A DNA stretch of 64,000 bases from Dyadobacter sediminis. GTDB lineage: Bacteria > Bacteroidota > Bacteroidia > Cytophagales > Spirosomataceae. Positions 40,372 through 50,126 of the stretch are shown here, one piece after another. Positions within the stretch are counted from its first letter, which is position 1, and each line of letters opens with the position of its first letter. The translations under genes were made by a program, and so were the position numbers. The stretch is from contig NZ_VCEI01000025.1 of the NCBI RefSeq assembly GCF_005860765.1, forward strand, positions 496,001 to 560,000, given 5' to 3'. The notes beneath the pieces are model-generated. The model worked only from the letters and a program-made list of their open reading frames with translations. It made no database searches and was not told the origin of the DNA.

Positions 40372-42585
40372 CTATTGAATATTTTCGGCATGTCCCATTA
40401 TTTTTTTTAATGAATTAAAACCATACAATGCTAGAACTGACTGTCCGGCTCTCAACCCACTTACTATGGCACCTTCCATATGTCCTACATTCAAGCCGAA
40501 ATTGATCCAGTCTCCGGTAAGGAAAAGGTTGGAAAAGCCTGATTCATTCGTTTTAAAACGGTATTTGTCAGTTCCGGGCCTGGCAAGAGCATAGTAATTG
40601 GTTGGATCTATATTCAGGCTAAAATGCTGTTTCATAAGCTTATCTATCCCATTTGACTGCTCCGCCGGCCCGTCGGGATCAATCAGCAGATTAAGATCAA
40701 ATCCGGTAGGATAACCTGCTGTTGTAGCTTTTGGCCAAAACCAGCCCATCTGATCATGCAGCCATTGTTCAGTAAGGCCTATCAGTCTGGCTTTCTCTCG
40801 TTCAGGGTAATGGTGATCGGTAAAAGGGGGAAGCTTTGATGGGACCTGGTAGGTGCCGCAGAAGTAACTAAGCTGTTTCGGCATGTTGTCGGGATTCCAG
40901 TTTTCCTGCGGAAGAATAAGATTCATGCTTGTCCATGAATACAATGGATTGGCATAAATTAAAGTATTGGGTTCCATTCCCGACTCAATTCCCCATTTGG
41001 TAACATCCATGCCAAGTTCTTGCGGGTTTTTCCTGACCCATAGCGATATTCCAAAGGTGGGTACCATTTTCACATGATCCACCATATCTTTCCATTTTTG
41101 ATCCTTCTCTATAATTTCAGAACAGATATCTTTAAGCGCGGCGGCAGGTATTCCTAAAATGATCTGATGAAAATCCATTCCCTTTTTCAGAACAATGGTT
41201 TCAACTTCCTTCCACGGAGACCAGGATGATTCCAGGTCTATTTCATTGTTCTGTAATTCAATGGCCTCTTCTTCTGCTATTTGCCCGTACAATGGCTTGC
41301 TTGGCCATGCATCAAGCCCGTTTACTTTTATAGTAGGCTGATAATCCAGGTCTTCATTTTTCAGGGTAACTTGCTTGCCTACTGTGACCTGTTCTATTTC
41401 TCCTGTTTCGGAGTAGTGAATTTTTTTAATTTTATGAAAAAACTTAAAATTTACGCCCCGGTCTCTAAGTACATGATAAATAGGAGTAATCAAGGTATCG
41501 GCAGTTCCTGCTTTCATTTTCCAAACAAGCGACTCCTTGTAACTGATGGAAAGCATGACCATTCTCAGAGCAATATCAGCTGCAATCGTACCTGAAACCT
41601 GATCGTTTAAGTTAGCAAAGCTGCCATAGTATATAAAGCGCACCGGTGCTGAATTAAGTAACATTTCAGATCCTCCGTGCTTGCTGAGCCAATTGCAATA
41701 ATCATAATCATTAATTCTTTTGAAATCAAAACACTTTGCCACCGGGTCATATACATCCGATAGCATGCCTGTAAGATTTATTTCCATCCATTCAATTAAA
41801 CAATGAATACGTCGAATGGTATCGTGCTCATACAAATAAGAACTTTCCTCCTTCAAAAACCATTTCCGGAAATTAGTCAGTAAATTAACAATTTCACGGA
41901 GCTTGCCTATTTTCTCTTCGTGTTGGGCAGTTTCCAGTTCAGTTGCCAGCTTGTAGGCTTCCGGTAAAAATTTCAATTCTTCTTTTTTAATGAAACCGGT
42001 CACTTCCTCTTCTAGTTTATGCAGCATGTTGTGCCATAGATCGTGATGTGTGTTTTCTGAATCAACTACAGGTGCCGGATATACAGGCTCCACGACTTTA
42101 TAAGCATTTCCCAGGAGCATTTCCAGAGCCATACTTACCACTTCTTTGATCACATTGCCCAACGACGGGGCAATGTCCTCCCCGGGAACTTTATCATTCG
42201 CAGGAAAAACGACCGGCCAGTTGCGCCAACCTGCTTCTTTGGGAATAAACTCGGTCAGAAAAGTCGAATAATCCGGCTGAAATGCATCTGTCCAACTTTG
42301 CAAGGGACTATCTGGAGCCAGCCCTTTTTCTTTTTGTATTCTGTAAACATCCTTGATAAGCCTGAATGCATTATCGTACCATCCCTGAAAAATATGGATC
42401 CCTCTTTCTTCAATCCTGTTGTTTACACCTCTGCCGGTTGCTGTTTTCCCACCCAGCCGCCAGCCAAGCTGATACAGGGAAATCTGGTATTTGTCCTGCC
42501 ATCCGGTGTAATCCGTTAATTCGTAAGCCGCAGCCAATGCACTTGGGCCGCCACCCATAATGATGATTTTTTTCTTTTCATTCAT
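40372..42585 (-). CDS. FAD-dependent amine oxidase/desaturase-like protein (737 aa)
   Basis: The N-terminal Rossmann dinucleotide-binding motif is IIIMGGGPSALAAAYELTDY, and LGWRLGGKTATGR the following second FAD loop, as in flavin amine oxidases and phytoene desaturases. EERGIHIFQGWYDNAFRL, and near the C-terminus NLFLTGDWINFGLNVGHMEG then AIVSGLRAGQS, complete the FAD site. The long middle insertion (about 150-330) is not familiar. Substrate unknown; carotenoid, terpenoid or amine oxidation are all possible. It is the third gene of an operon with the kinase-cyclase and the 305-aa protein, overlapping the latter by 8 bases. Confidence 0.82.
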   Translation of the reverse strand: MNEKKKIIIMGGGPSALAAAYELTDYTGWQDKYQISLYQLGWRLGGKTATGRGVNNRIEERGIHIFQGWYDNAFRLIKDVYRIQKEKGLAPDSPLQSWTDAFQPDYSTFLTEFIPKEAGWRNWPVVFPANDKVPGEDIAPSLGNVIKEVVSMALEMLLGNAYKVVEPVYPAPVVDSENTHHDLWHNMLHKLEEEVTGFIKKEELKFLPEAYKLATELETAQHEEKIGKLREIVNLLTNFRKWFLKEESSYLYEHDTIRRIHCLIEWMEINLTGMLSDVYDPVAKCFDFKRINDYDYCNWLSKHGGSEMLLNSAPVRFIYYGSFANLNDQVSGTIAADIALRMVMLSISYKESLVWKMKAGTADTLITPIYHVLRDRGVNFKFFHKIKKIHYSETGEIEQVTVGKQVTLKNEDLDYQPTIKVNGLDAWPSKPLYGQIAEEEAIELQNNEIDLESSWSPWKEVETIVLKKGMDFHQIILGIPAAALKDICSEIIEKDQKWKDMVDHVKMVPTFGISLWVRKNPQELGMDVTKWGIESGMEPNTLIYANPLYSWTSMNLILPQENWNPDNMPKQLSYFCGTYQVPSKLPPFTDHHYPEREKARLIGLTEQWLHDQMGWFWPKATTAGYPTGFDLNLLIDPDGPAEQSNGIDKLMKQHFSLNIDPTNYYALARPGTDKYRFKTNESGFSNLFLTGDWINFGLNVGHMEGAIVSGLRAGQSVLALYGFNSLKKIMGHAENIQ

Positions 42586-43495
42586 AACAGCAACAGTTAA
42601 TTGTATAAGGGTTCCCTGCGTGCGGATAGTTTACTTTGTTATCAACAATCATATTTTTCACTTCCGGAAATAAAATCCATTGTGATACATAATCAAAAAC
42701 GGGTGTAAGATGCCAGCCTATCATATCTTCATCAAAGAACCAGGCCATCCAATCCATGATACAGGAGTCTTTGTTTTTAAATAAGATATTGTCGATATCG
42801 GATTTGAAAAGCGGATAATGATCCGGATAAAAGTCAGGTAGCTGCACCAGCAAGTCCACTGAGTTATATTTCGGATCAGCCAGGAATTCTTCAATCTTTT
42901 CTAAATCAAGAATCATGTCTTTGACCAGTACGCGAGCAAAATTGGAAAAAATATTCTTGACCTTTACCGAGCCAAGGAACTTGCCCATAATCAGCACTTG
43001 TGCATAATACAACCGGATCAGAACCTCTTTGATAAACGACTGTTCATAAACAGATTCCTTTGCCGCCAGTTCACTGAATTGCAGATAACCGCAGGTTATT
43101 GATGCGTTATGGGCCGCATACCAGGCTTGAGCAGATGGCTTGTACATATATTCAAGCCATAAAGAAGATACGGTTTTGACTTCCTGTGGCTTTACATTGT
43201 TCTCATATAAAAGCTCCGCCAATACCCCATGGTATATAAAATGTCCGTTTATAGCCCGCCACCACGCACTGCCAGGTTGTTCTGGATCCGACACCGGATT
43301 CAAAACACCGCGCTTGATTTCCCATCGGATAAATGCCAGTTCTGAATTGCCATACCCGAATGTACCTTTTTTGCAGTATCCGAATTTCCTGTAAAAGCCT
43401 TCCCGGAGCTTATATCTTTCTTCCGGGAAGTCCTGGGCAGGTATACAGATTAACCGGGCCTGATCTTCCAATTTGGCAAACAATGCTTGATCCAT
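42578..43495 (-). CDS. Unknown helical protein of the kinase-cyclase operon (305 aa)
   Basis: A mostly helical protein with many aromatic residues and conserved-looking His and Glu positions (SAWWRAINGHFIYHGVLAEL, WYAAHNASITCGYLQFSELA, FDEDMIGWHLTPVFDYVSQW), ending in TINCCCYE. No signal or membrane span. It starts 9 bases after the kinase-cyclase stop and overlaps the FAD enzyme start by 8 bases, so the three proteins should be made together. The His/Glu-rich helices could form a metal site of the ferritin-like kind, but I cannot assign a family. Confidence 0.6.
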   Translation of the reverse strand: MDQALFAKLEDQARLICIPAQDFPEERYKLREGFYRKFGYCKKGTFGYGNSELAFIRWEIKRGVLNPVSDPEQPGSAWWRAINGHFIYHGVLAELLYENNVKPQEVKTVSSLWLEYMYKPSAQAWYAAHNASITCGYLQFSELAAKESVYEQSFIKEVLIRLYYAQVLIMGKFLGSVKVKNIFSNFARVLVKDMILDLEKIEEFLADPKYNSVDLLVQLPDFYPDHYPLFKSDIDNILFKNKDSCIMDWMAWFFDEDMIGWHLTPVFDYVSQWILFPEVKNMIVDNKVNYPHAGNPYTINCCCYE

Positions 43496-43504
43496 ACCGA
43501 GTGT

Positions 43505-46500
43505 TTAAGTTAACAGTGCCATTGAAACTTCCGGTATTGCATCTTCCAGGAAATACATATCAATTTCACCCAGGTTTTTCACTTCGATTTTCCCTCTGTA
43601 ATTAAAGACAAATTCAGCTTTCAGGAGTTCATAGGTCGAAGTAGAGACATTGATGCGCCCGATCTGGGAAGTTTCTTCAAGCCTTGCTGCAATATTTACA
43701 GTATCACCCCATACATCGTATGCAAATTTTCTCAGGCCCACAATTCCTGCTACTACCGGGCCGGTATGTATTCCAATCCTGTTTTCAAAAAAAGGTTCAT
43801 TGGTCAGCAGCCTTTCTGCCTTTTCTTTCCGGACAAATTCCTGAATGGCCTTTGCTGCCTGGATCATGTTATAGGCATGTGTATGATTTTCTTCGGGTAA
43901 GCCGCCTGCACACATGTAGCAGTCCCCAATGGTCTTGATCTTTTCCAGATTGTTTTCCAGAATGATGCGATCAAAATTCCGGTAGTAATAATCTATTGCT
44001 TTTACCAGTTTCTCAGGACTGATCGTTTTACTGATTTTAGAGAAACCGACAAAATCTGCAAACATTACAGTCACCTGATTATACAGGCGGGGCTGAGCGT
44101 GGCCAAACAGTTTTAATTCCTGTGCCGTCTTCAAAGGCAGAATTTCAAGCAGCAGATTTTCGGACTTTTGCCTTTCTTTTTCAATCTCATCTTTTTGATC
44201 CGCAATTACCTTTGTTCTCTCTTTAACTTTTTCTTCAAGGTTCTCAAAAAGGAGTGAATTCTGAATGGAAACCGACATCTGGCCGGACAAAAGTTTTAGT
44301 ACCTCAATCCGCAAAGAAGTAAATGCGCCTTTGACCAGATTGTTTTCCAGATACAGTACCCCGATCAGGTTTCCAAGATTGATAATCGGAAAGCAAAGGA
44401 CAGATCCGGTTTTATTTTTTATAATGACAGGATCATGCAAGAACCGGGAATCAGATGAAATATCTTCAATCACAATACTTTCCCGGCTTCTGCTTACATA
44501 TTGCACCAGAGATTGAGGAAGATACAAACCGGTTTCTGTCTTATCAGCCTTTTTACAGATGATTTCATTGTTGTAAATCAGCCCTTCCACTTCAGCTTTT
44601 AATGAACCGCTATAATTAAGCAATAATACACCTCGCTGTGCACCGGCATTTTCTATAGCGATACGCATTAACTTTTCCACGAATCTGTCAAATACGATTT
44701 CTGAGGAAATAGCCGTAGAGGCTTTAAGTACAGATGCAAGGTCCAGGTTATCTGTTTTTCCTGAATGTGAAAACTGGATGCCCAGCTCTGTCTCGCGAGA
44801 CTCTGTAAAGAGAATGAACGGGTATTTATTTTCAAGCTGACGCATTTTGGCGGAAGCGCCCCAGTGCCTGTATGCATCATAGGACTTTATAAGATAATAT
44901 TCGCCCAGATTGCTGTTTTCCTGTTCAAAATAAAACTCGCCGGCGCGTTCATATACCAGCGCTTCTTCCTGAATATACTCATTTTTTCGCGCTGTCATTC
45001 CTGCTTTGTCAAACAATACACTTGCGTGAGGTGCCTCTTTTTTTAAAAGGCAATATGCTGCATCAACAAGCAATAATTTATGAAGGTAATTTTCTGCTCC
45101 GGATTTGGCCCACTTAGATAATTTGTTTCTGTTCTTTTTAATCCTGGAAAGTGCGGCGCCTTGTTCAGCAGAGGACAACAGATTGTATGCCGAAATTGAG
45201 ATCAGCGTATCGTAAAAGATAAACGTTGTTAATTCGGGCAATCCCGTGACGGAGGAGATAAAGGGCATTGCTTTTTGCGAAAATTCCCTGGCTTCCAGAT
45301 AATCACCAAATAAATAGGAAAGAAATGCTTTATTCTGATAAAAGCAGAAAACGGATGTTTGATCATTTCCCTCTTCAATAATCCTGAGAATGTCATTTTC
45401 ATTATATATACTGCCGGTAAGCAGCATTGTACTTGTATTCCTGCCCATCAGATTCAAGATTACCTGATGCAACATATTGGTCCTCTTAAGCGCGGCTTCC
45501 TGCTTGTACTGTTCGAAAATGCCGCTGTATTTCACCACTTTTGCCTGCAATAAGGGCAATTCCTTTCCATAAAAAAACATATTCAGCAAACGGTAATATG
45601 CAGACCAGGTTCCTCCAACCAGGTCGCCAACCTTCAGGCCCAGTTGAAATGATTCGAGCAAAGGATCGACAGTAAGCCTTAGATGCTCTTTCCAGTGCCT
45701 GATAAAATTATTCAAGGTAAATAACACCTTTACCCTGTATTTGTCTGAAGAGAATTTGTCAAGTACCTGCAGGCTTGCTTTTCCCAGCCGGGCTCCAATC
45801 TCGAAATTTCCCAAAATACCGGTCTGGGTGATGGCAAAAGATGCATAGCCAAGAGCGGAAGGCTCCGAGTTTCCAAACTGAAGGGATAACCGGACCATTT
45901 TAAAAACAATCAAAGGAAAGAGCTGGCTGCCGGACATGAATGCAGCAGGTATCAATCGCTGTAAAATGAACATTGCTTCCAGTTTTTCCGCATTTGTCAT
46001 CGTCTGGAGATCAATCAGTTTTTCTATTTTTTGATTGTTGAGTTTGGTCTGGGTAAGAATAAGAGAGTAAAAGATATATGGCAACTTGGGGTTTCTGGGG
46101 AAATTGACGCCTAATTTCTCAAGTATTTCCAGTCCTGTTTCAAGTGCTTTGGGCAATTCATTTACAGAAGTTTCCGCATCAATTTTTACATTATAGGCTT
46201 TGACCGTATCCAGTACTGAAGCGGCATGTCGGAATACCTGTGACAACCAGTCATTCATGGTGTCGAATTCGCCAATCAGGTAAGCCGTTTCTGCACCCTC
46301 GGTATATAAATCCAGTAACAGCTGATAGCTGGTATCCCAGTCGTTTTTTCCTGCCAGCTTGATCGCAATGGTATAAAATTCGAAAGCAGGTTTAAATGCC
46401 GAACTTTTTTTGGCTTTCGCAGCTGCCTGAGCGTTAAGCACAGCGTAATTTATCCGTTCATCCTCATTTTCAATTAGCTTATTTCCTTTGTTTAAATGAT

Positions 46501-48715
46501 AAACGACATCGAAGATCTTTTCATCAAGCTGTTCACTGTCCAGGTGTTTTAAGAGCAATTTGCCGATTTCAAAATGAACCTGCTCCCGCTGATCCTGAGC
46601 GATCAATGAGTAGGCGGCCTGCTGAATCCTGTCATGGACAAAACGCAAATGTTTAAGTTGCTGTAAAAAATGATAATCGGATATATCAGAAATTAGAAGT
46701 TCATGATCCGCTGCAACAATAAGGCCATCCAGCAAGCAAGGTAAAATGTCCTTGCCTACCTCTGCCGCTGACTTGTTCAGCAACACTGACAGCGTGTCAA
46801 GATCAAATCTGGTACCAATACATGCGGCACACATTAAGGTTTCCCGGGCAGGAACAGGCAGTTTCTGTATCCTTGATACCAGAAGATCGATGACGTTGTT
46901 TGTACTGTCCAGTTCCCGGGTTGCTTTTTCGTTCCAGTTCCAACGGCTTGTAGCAAAGTCAAAATTCAGCAAATCATCTTCATATAATAATTTCAAAAAC
47001 TGGCCGATAAAAAAGGGGTTACCCTGGGTTTTACTGCTGATTAAAAAGGCCAGTTTTTCAATATCCTCGTTAGCAGACTTAAGTGTGTCGGTTATAAGAC
47101 AGAGTATATCTTTCTGGGACAGATTTTTCAGTTTGATCGTAGTCTGTATCATTTCGGTACTGCGTATGCTTTCCAGCGTATGTACCAGTGGATGGGCCGA
47201 ATGCAGTTCGTTGTCACGATATGCCCCGATTAACAGGAAAAATCCTTTTTCCCGGTTGTTCCTCATCCTTGACAAGAGCAGCAGTGAGCCGGAGTCTGCC
47301 CATTGAAGATCATCAATAAATAATACAAAGGGATGATCCTGTTTGCAAAATACATTTATAAAGTTCAGAATGACATAAATCAACCTGTTCTGCGACTCTG
47401 TTGCACCCAGTTCGGGAACATCAGCCTGTTTATCTATAATCAATTCAAGTGAAGGGACAAGATCTGTAATTACTTTCCCTAATGATCCGACTGCTTCCTG
47501 TATTTTATTTTTCCAGTAAGCCAGCTTGCTTTCACTTTCGGTCAGCAGCATGGTCACCAATTCCTCAAAAGCCTGTATAAAAGCGAAAAAAGGTATGTTC
47601 CTTTGGTACTGTTCAAATTTCCCTTCAATAAAAAATCCGTGCTTTTCTGTAACCGGCCTATGCAATTCGTGAACAAGAGCCGATTTCCCTATTCCGGGAC
47701 TTCCTTCGACAAGGATGATCTCTGTATTTCCATTACTGATTCTCGAAAAGGAGTCGATTATGGTATTTACATCCTGCTCCCGGCCATATAGCTTTTGTGA
47801 TAAATGCAAAGCTCCCGAGAAATCACCTGCTGCTATCGAAAAATCCGGAATTACGCCCTGACTGGAAAGGTGACGCAAACATCTTTCCAGATCTTTATAA
47901 ACGCCTAGTGCTGACTGATACCGGTCTTCTGCATTTTTACTTAAAAGCTTTAACACGATGTTGCCAATTACTGTAGGAACAAGGGGGTTTATTTCTTGAG
48001 GCAAAACAGGGCGCTTGGCTATGTGCATATGAACCATTTCCAGGGCATCCATAGAACTAAAAGGAAGTGTGCCAGTCAGCAATTCATAAAAAGTGATTCC
48101 CAGAGAATACAGATCCGAGCGATAATCCACTTTCCGGTTCATTCTTCCGGTTTGCTCCGGTGACATGTAGGCTAATGACCCTTCAAGCAGTTCAACATTG
48201 CCGGTAAAGCTTTTCTTTGAATCTGCACGCGAACTCATTTCAAAGTCAATAATCTTGATCTCTGGTTTTGACAGGTTTACCAGAATGTTCGAGCTGTTAA
48301 TGTCTTTATGAATAATTTTTTGTTGATGCAAATAGGCTAGCGCCTGTGTAATTTGCATGGCAACTTTCAGAAAGGATTCCAGAGGCTGTTTTCTGACAAC
48401 AAATGCGTCAAATAATGTAGTCCCTTCAAAATATTCCAGGATGAGTGCATGCCGGTTTTGTATCATTTCCCGGCTGATTGCTTTTCTTACAAACGTAGTG
48501 TCTAGGGAATTTGTGATTTTGTACTCATTTTCAAGCTGATGCAACTTAATTTCATCAGGAAACTCTTGTCTAAGTACTTTTGCAATCAACATTTTCCCAT
48601 CCTGCTTTCGTTTAGTTAATAAAACCTGTTTATCAACTTTTTCATTGAGTATAGAATAAGATTGATCGTCCATACCTGTAAGTTCTAATTTTAGGTAAGT
48701 AATCAGGGAAAGCAT
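43505..48715 (-). CDS. Giant signalling protein: protein kinase - AAA ATPase - TPR-like - GAF - adenylate cyclase
   Basis: About 1736 aa; an internal ATG 14 codons in (MDDQSYS) may be the true start. Residues 20-290 form a Ser/Thr kinase: IIHKDINSSNILV holds the catalytic Asp and Asn, and SPEQTG the APE-like site, but the metal motif reads DFE not DFG and the Gly-rich loop is weak. An AAA/STAND-type ATPase follows with Walker A VEGSPGIGKSALVHEL and Walker B-like PFVLFIDDLQWAD. A long helical-repeat region (about 730-1320), a GAF domain (about 1330-1490) and a coiled coil lead to a class III cyclase. There VTVMFADFVGFSKIS and IKTIGDCYMCAGG give the two metal Asp, and YDVWGDTVNIAARLEE the Asn/Arg pair. 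Lys in KTIGD and Asp in YDVWG predict ATP as substrate. Family relatives usually end in a histidine kinase; a cyclase end is less common. First gene of a three-gene operon. Confidence 0.9.
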   Translation of the reverse strand: MLSLITYLKLELTGMDDQSYSILNEKVDKQVLLTKRKQDGKMLIAKVLRQEFPDEIKLHQLENEYKITNSLDTTFVRKAISREMIQNRHALILEYFEGTTLFDAFVVRKQPLESFLKVAMQITQALAYLHQQKIIHKDINSSNILVNLSKPEIKIIDFEMSSRADSKKSFTGNVELLEGSLAYMSPEQTGRMNRKVDYRSDLYSLGITFYELLTGTLPFSSMDALEMVHMHIAKRPVLPQEINPLVPTVIGNIVLKLLSKNAEDRYQSALGVYKDLERCLRHLSSQGVIPDFSIAAGDFSGALHLSQKLYGREQDVNTIIDSFSRISNGNTEIILVEGSPGIGKSALVHELHRPVTEKHGFFIEGKFEQYQRNIPFFAFIQAFEELVTMLLTESESKLAYWKNKIQEAVGSLGKVITDLVPSLELIIDKQADVPELGATESQNRLIYVILNFINVFCKQDHPFVLFIDDLQWADSGSLLLLSRMRNNREKGFFLLIGAYRDNELHSAHPLVHTLESIRSTEMIQTTIKLKNLSQKDILCLITDTLKSANEDIEKLAFLISSKTQGNPFFIGQFLKLLYEDDLLNFDFATSRWNWNEKATRELDSTNNVIDLLVSRIQKLPVPARETLMCAACIGTRFDLDTLSVLLNKSAAEVGKDILPCLLDGLIVAADHELLISDISDYHFLQQLKHLRFVHDRIQQAAYSLIAQDQREQVHFEIGKLLLKHLDSEQLDEKIFDVVYHLNKGNKLIENEDERINYAVLNAQAAAKAKKSSAFKPAFEFYTIAIKLAGKNDWDTSYQLLLDLYTEGAETAYLIGEFDTMNDWLSQVFRHAASVLDTVKAYNVKIDAETSVNELPKALETGLEILEKLGVNFPRNPKLPYIFYSLILTQTKLNNQKIEKLIDLQTMTNAEKLEAMFILQRLIPAAFMSGSQLFPLIVFKMVRLSLQFGNSEPSALGYASFAITQTGILGNFEIGARLGKASLQVLDKFSSDKYRVKVLFTLNNFIRHWKEHLRLTVDPLLESFQLGLKVGDLVGGTWSAYYRLLNMFFYGKELPLLQAKVVKYSGIFEQYKQEAALKRTNMLHQVILNLMGRNTSTMLLTGSIYNENDILRIIEEGNDQTSVFCFYQNKAFLSYLFGDYLEAREFSQKAMPFISSVTGLPELTTFIFYDTLISISAYNLLSSAEQGAALSRIKKNRNKLSKWAKSGAENYLHKLLLVDAAYCLLKKEAPHASVLFDKAGMTARKNEYIQEEALVYERAGEFYFEQENSNLGEYYLIKSYDAYRHWGASAKMRQLENKYPFILFTESRETELGIQFSHSGKTDNLDLASVLKASTAISSEIVFDRFVEKLMRIAIENAGAQRGVLLLNYSGSLKAEVEGLIYNNEIICKKADKTETGLYLPQSLVQYVSRSRESIVIEDISSDSRFLHDPVIIKNKTGSVLCFPIINLGNLIGVLYLENNLVKGAFTSLRIEVLKLLSGQMSVSIQNSLLFENLEEKVKERTKVIADQKDEIEKERQKSENLLLEILPLKTAQELKLFGHAQPRLYNQVTVMFADFVGFSKISKTISPEKLVKAIDYYYRNFDRIILENNLEKIKTIGDCYMCAGGLPEENHTHAYNMIQAAKAIQEFVRKEKAERLLTNEPFFENRIGIHTGPVVAGIVGLRKFAYDVWGDTVNIAARLEETSQIGRINVSTSTYELLKAEFVFNYRGKIEVKNLGEIDMYFLEDAIPEVSMALLT

Positions 48716-49268
48716 GCCAAACTGAAGATATTATCAGTTTATTCTTTATAGATTTTGTGGAAGAGGTCAGCCATAATTGTTTAAACAAAGATTTAAGTAC
48801 TTTAAATAGTAATTAATTGTTTATCAGTCATGGCATGCGTTTAAATTAAATACATTTTGATGTAATAACAAATTTTATGACAGGTTTTGAGAGCGTTCCT
48901 ATTTAATGGTAAAAAGACGAGTATACCGAAAGAAAACAGGACTGCTTTCTCATGTATTAAATACCGTAGTAATCAGAAGCAATTTGCATGCTAAAACTGA
49001 TCCATACAATAGCAAAATTTACGCATTGCTATATACGTAAATTTACAATCTGCATGTTATATTGTGCCAGTTCAAGGTTTGCCGAAGTAAGGAAGTTGAT
49101 GGAGCTGTTGTATGGCTGAGAAATATTAAGAAGAAAATATTCTAAAAGCTGTGTAAAGTTTAATTGGGATTTTTAACTCCGATTTTTGATTTTCAACAAA
49201 ACACAGGTGGCTGTTTCACAACTTTGTACTTATTAGCACCGATCATAATAAAATGAGCTCGACAAGTA
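48716..49268. other. Intergenic stretch of 550 bases, no gene supported
   Basis: AT-rich, with a 10-bp perfect palindrome GTAAATTTAC at 49037-49046. The upstream region of the kinase-cyclase operon must contain its promoter, but I see no convincing consensus match. Confidence 0.4.
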
Positions 49269-49703
49269 TCACAAAAGGTAAAGTAGTAACACGGAGAATG
49301 GTAACATTAAAAAAACAGGCTTCCATCTTTCTTTGACGCTTACATTAGGGGATGCCCAAGAAATTTCCTTATCTATTAAAATTTTGATTGCTTTAAAAAT
49401 TAACGTCCAACACGAACCCACTAAAAGCAAAAACATTAATATCCCAATTTTACCGCCATTTAATGCATCTGTTATAAGATGCGATTGCCAGAACAAAATA
49501 ACTAACGAACATACTGTCGAGATCAATGCGTTTATCTTTGGCCGAAAAAGTGAAATCACCGTACAAACAAAGTGCAAGAGCAGACTGGCAGTAAGTACTA
49601 CATAAGGTAAGTAATTTGTGGGACCAGCCGAAAATCCCCAATAAAGAAGAAGTAAATAAGCATTGGCTAAACCGTTTAAGGCATTCAATCCATACATTGT
49701 CAT
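49269..49703 (-). CDS. Small multi-span membrane protein (144 aa)
   Basis: Four hydrophobic segments are visible: about 10-28 (LANAYLLLLYWGFSAGP), 32-52, 60-78 (ALISTVCSLVILFWQSHL) and 85-105, with a further one at the C-terminus (VFLMLPFSVLLLYLL). No family recognised. Alone, near the right end of element 2. Confidence 0.6.
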   Translation of the reverse strand: MTMYGLNALNGLANAYLLLLYWGFSAGPTNYLPYVVLTASLLLHFVCTVISLFRPKINALISTVCSLVILFWQSHLITDALNGGKIGILMFLLLVGSCWTLIFKAIKILIDKEISWASPNVSVKERWKPVFLMLPFSVLLLYLL

Positions 49704-49969
49704 GAGTTACTTTGATTGATTTTCGTAATTGAGATTTCCGAAGGACTCTATTTCCAAAACTTCCATCGCTTAGGGAAAATAGCATTAATCGTGTAAGAAT
49801 CCCAATGTAACAGACAATTCAGAACTAGTTGATTCAATAACAATATGTACTTCGGATGTTAAACTTTTCGCCCTGCTAATATTAACTTTAAACGATTAGG
49901 CGGGCAGTTAAAATTACTTTTTTTAAAGTTTCAATGTTAAATTTATATCTGATTTCAGTTAAATATTCT

Positions 49970-49989
49970 GGTGAGCAATTCGGTGAGCA
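49970..49989 (+). repeat. Arm-type repeats at the right end of element 2
   Basis: GGTGAGCA at 49970-49977 and 49982-49989, spaced 12 bases, as in element 1 but with a different sequence. TTCGGTGAGCA (49979-49989) is repeated inverted at 30196-30206 by the integrase remnant. Confidence 0.55.
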
Positions 49990-50045
49990 GGTTTTTTATT
50001 ATATTGTAAGCTGTTGATTTTACTAGGATAGGAGGCGATTTTAAC

Positions 50046-50057
50046 TCCCTCTCTCTG
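50046..50057 (+). repeat. Third core copy, degenerate (right end of element 2)
   Basis: CCCTCTCTCTGC matches the tRNA-Ser core except for one missing CT unit in the repeat. It is followed, like copies 1 and 2, by a terminator hairpin about 25 bases on. A low-complexity CT run alone would be weak evidence; the hairpin and the phased arm repeats upstream make it credible. Confidence 0.55.
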
Positions 50058-50082
50058 CTGGATATGATGTCAAAACATTCAA

Positions 50083-50111
50083 AAACCCGTTTAAAGCATT
50101 TAAACGGGTTT
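50083..50111 (+). terminator. Terminator after core copy 3 (probably the original tRNA-Ser terminator)
   Basis: AAACCCGTTTAAA (50083-50095) pairs perfectly with TTTAAACGGGTTT (50099-50111) around a 3-base loop, followed by a T-rich run. The bases between core and stem (TGTCAAAACATTC) resemble those after copy 2 (TATCAAAACATAAC). Confidence 0.7.
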
Positions 50112-50126
50112 CTTGCGTTTTTGAGG

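Larger units (their letters stand above)
30051..50057. mobile_element. Probable second, decayed element (element 2) in the same tRNA-Ser site
   Basis: The left side begins at the core copy at 30051 with terminator and integrase remnant in the same order as element 1. The right side is set by a 12-bp core remnant (CCCTCTCTCTGC, 50046-50057, one CT unit shorter) and two GGTGAGCA repeats 12 bases apart at 49970 and 49982. TTCGGTGAGCA at 49979-49989 recurs exactly, inverted, at 30196-30206 beside the integrase remnant. The interior has IS elements, surface proteins, a GC-richer iron-uptake pair and a signalling operon, but no phage structural or conjugation genes. The right border is the weaker one. 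Confidence 0.55.

Noticed and set aside
49333..49605. 90-aa plus-strand frame
   Set aside because: Antisense to the multi-span membrane protein, whose hydrophobic pattern is much more protein-like.
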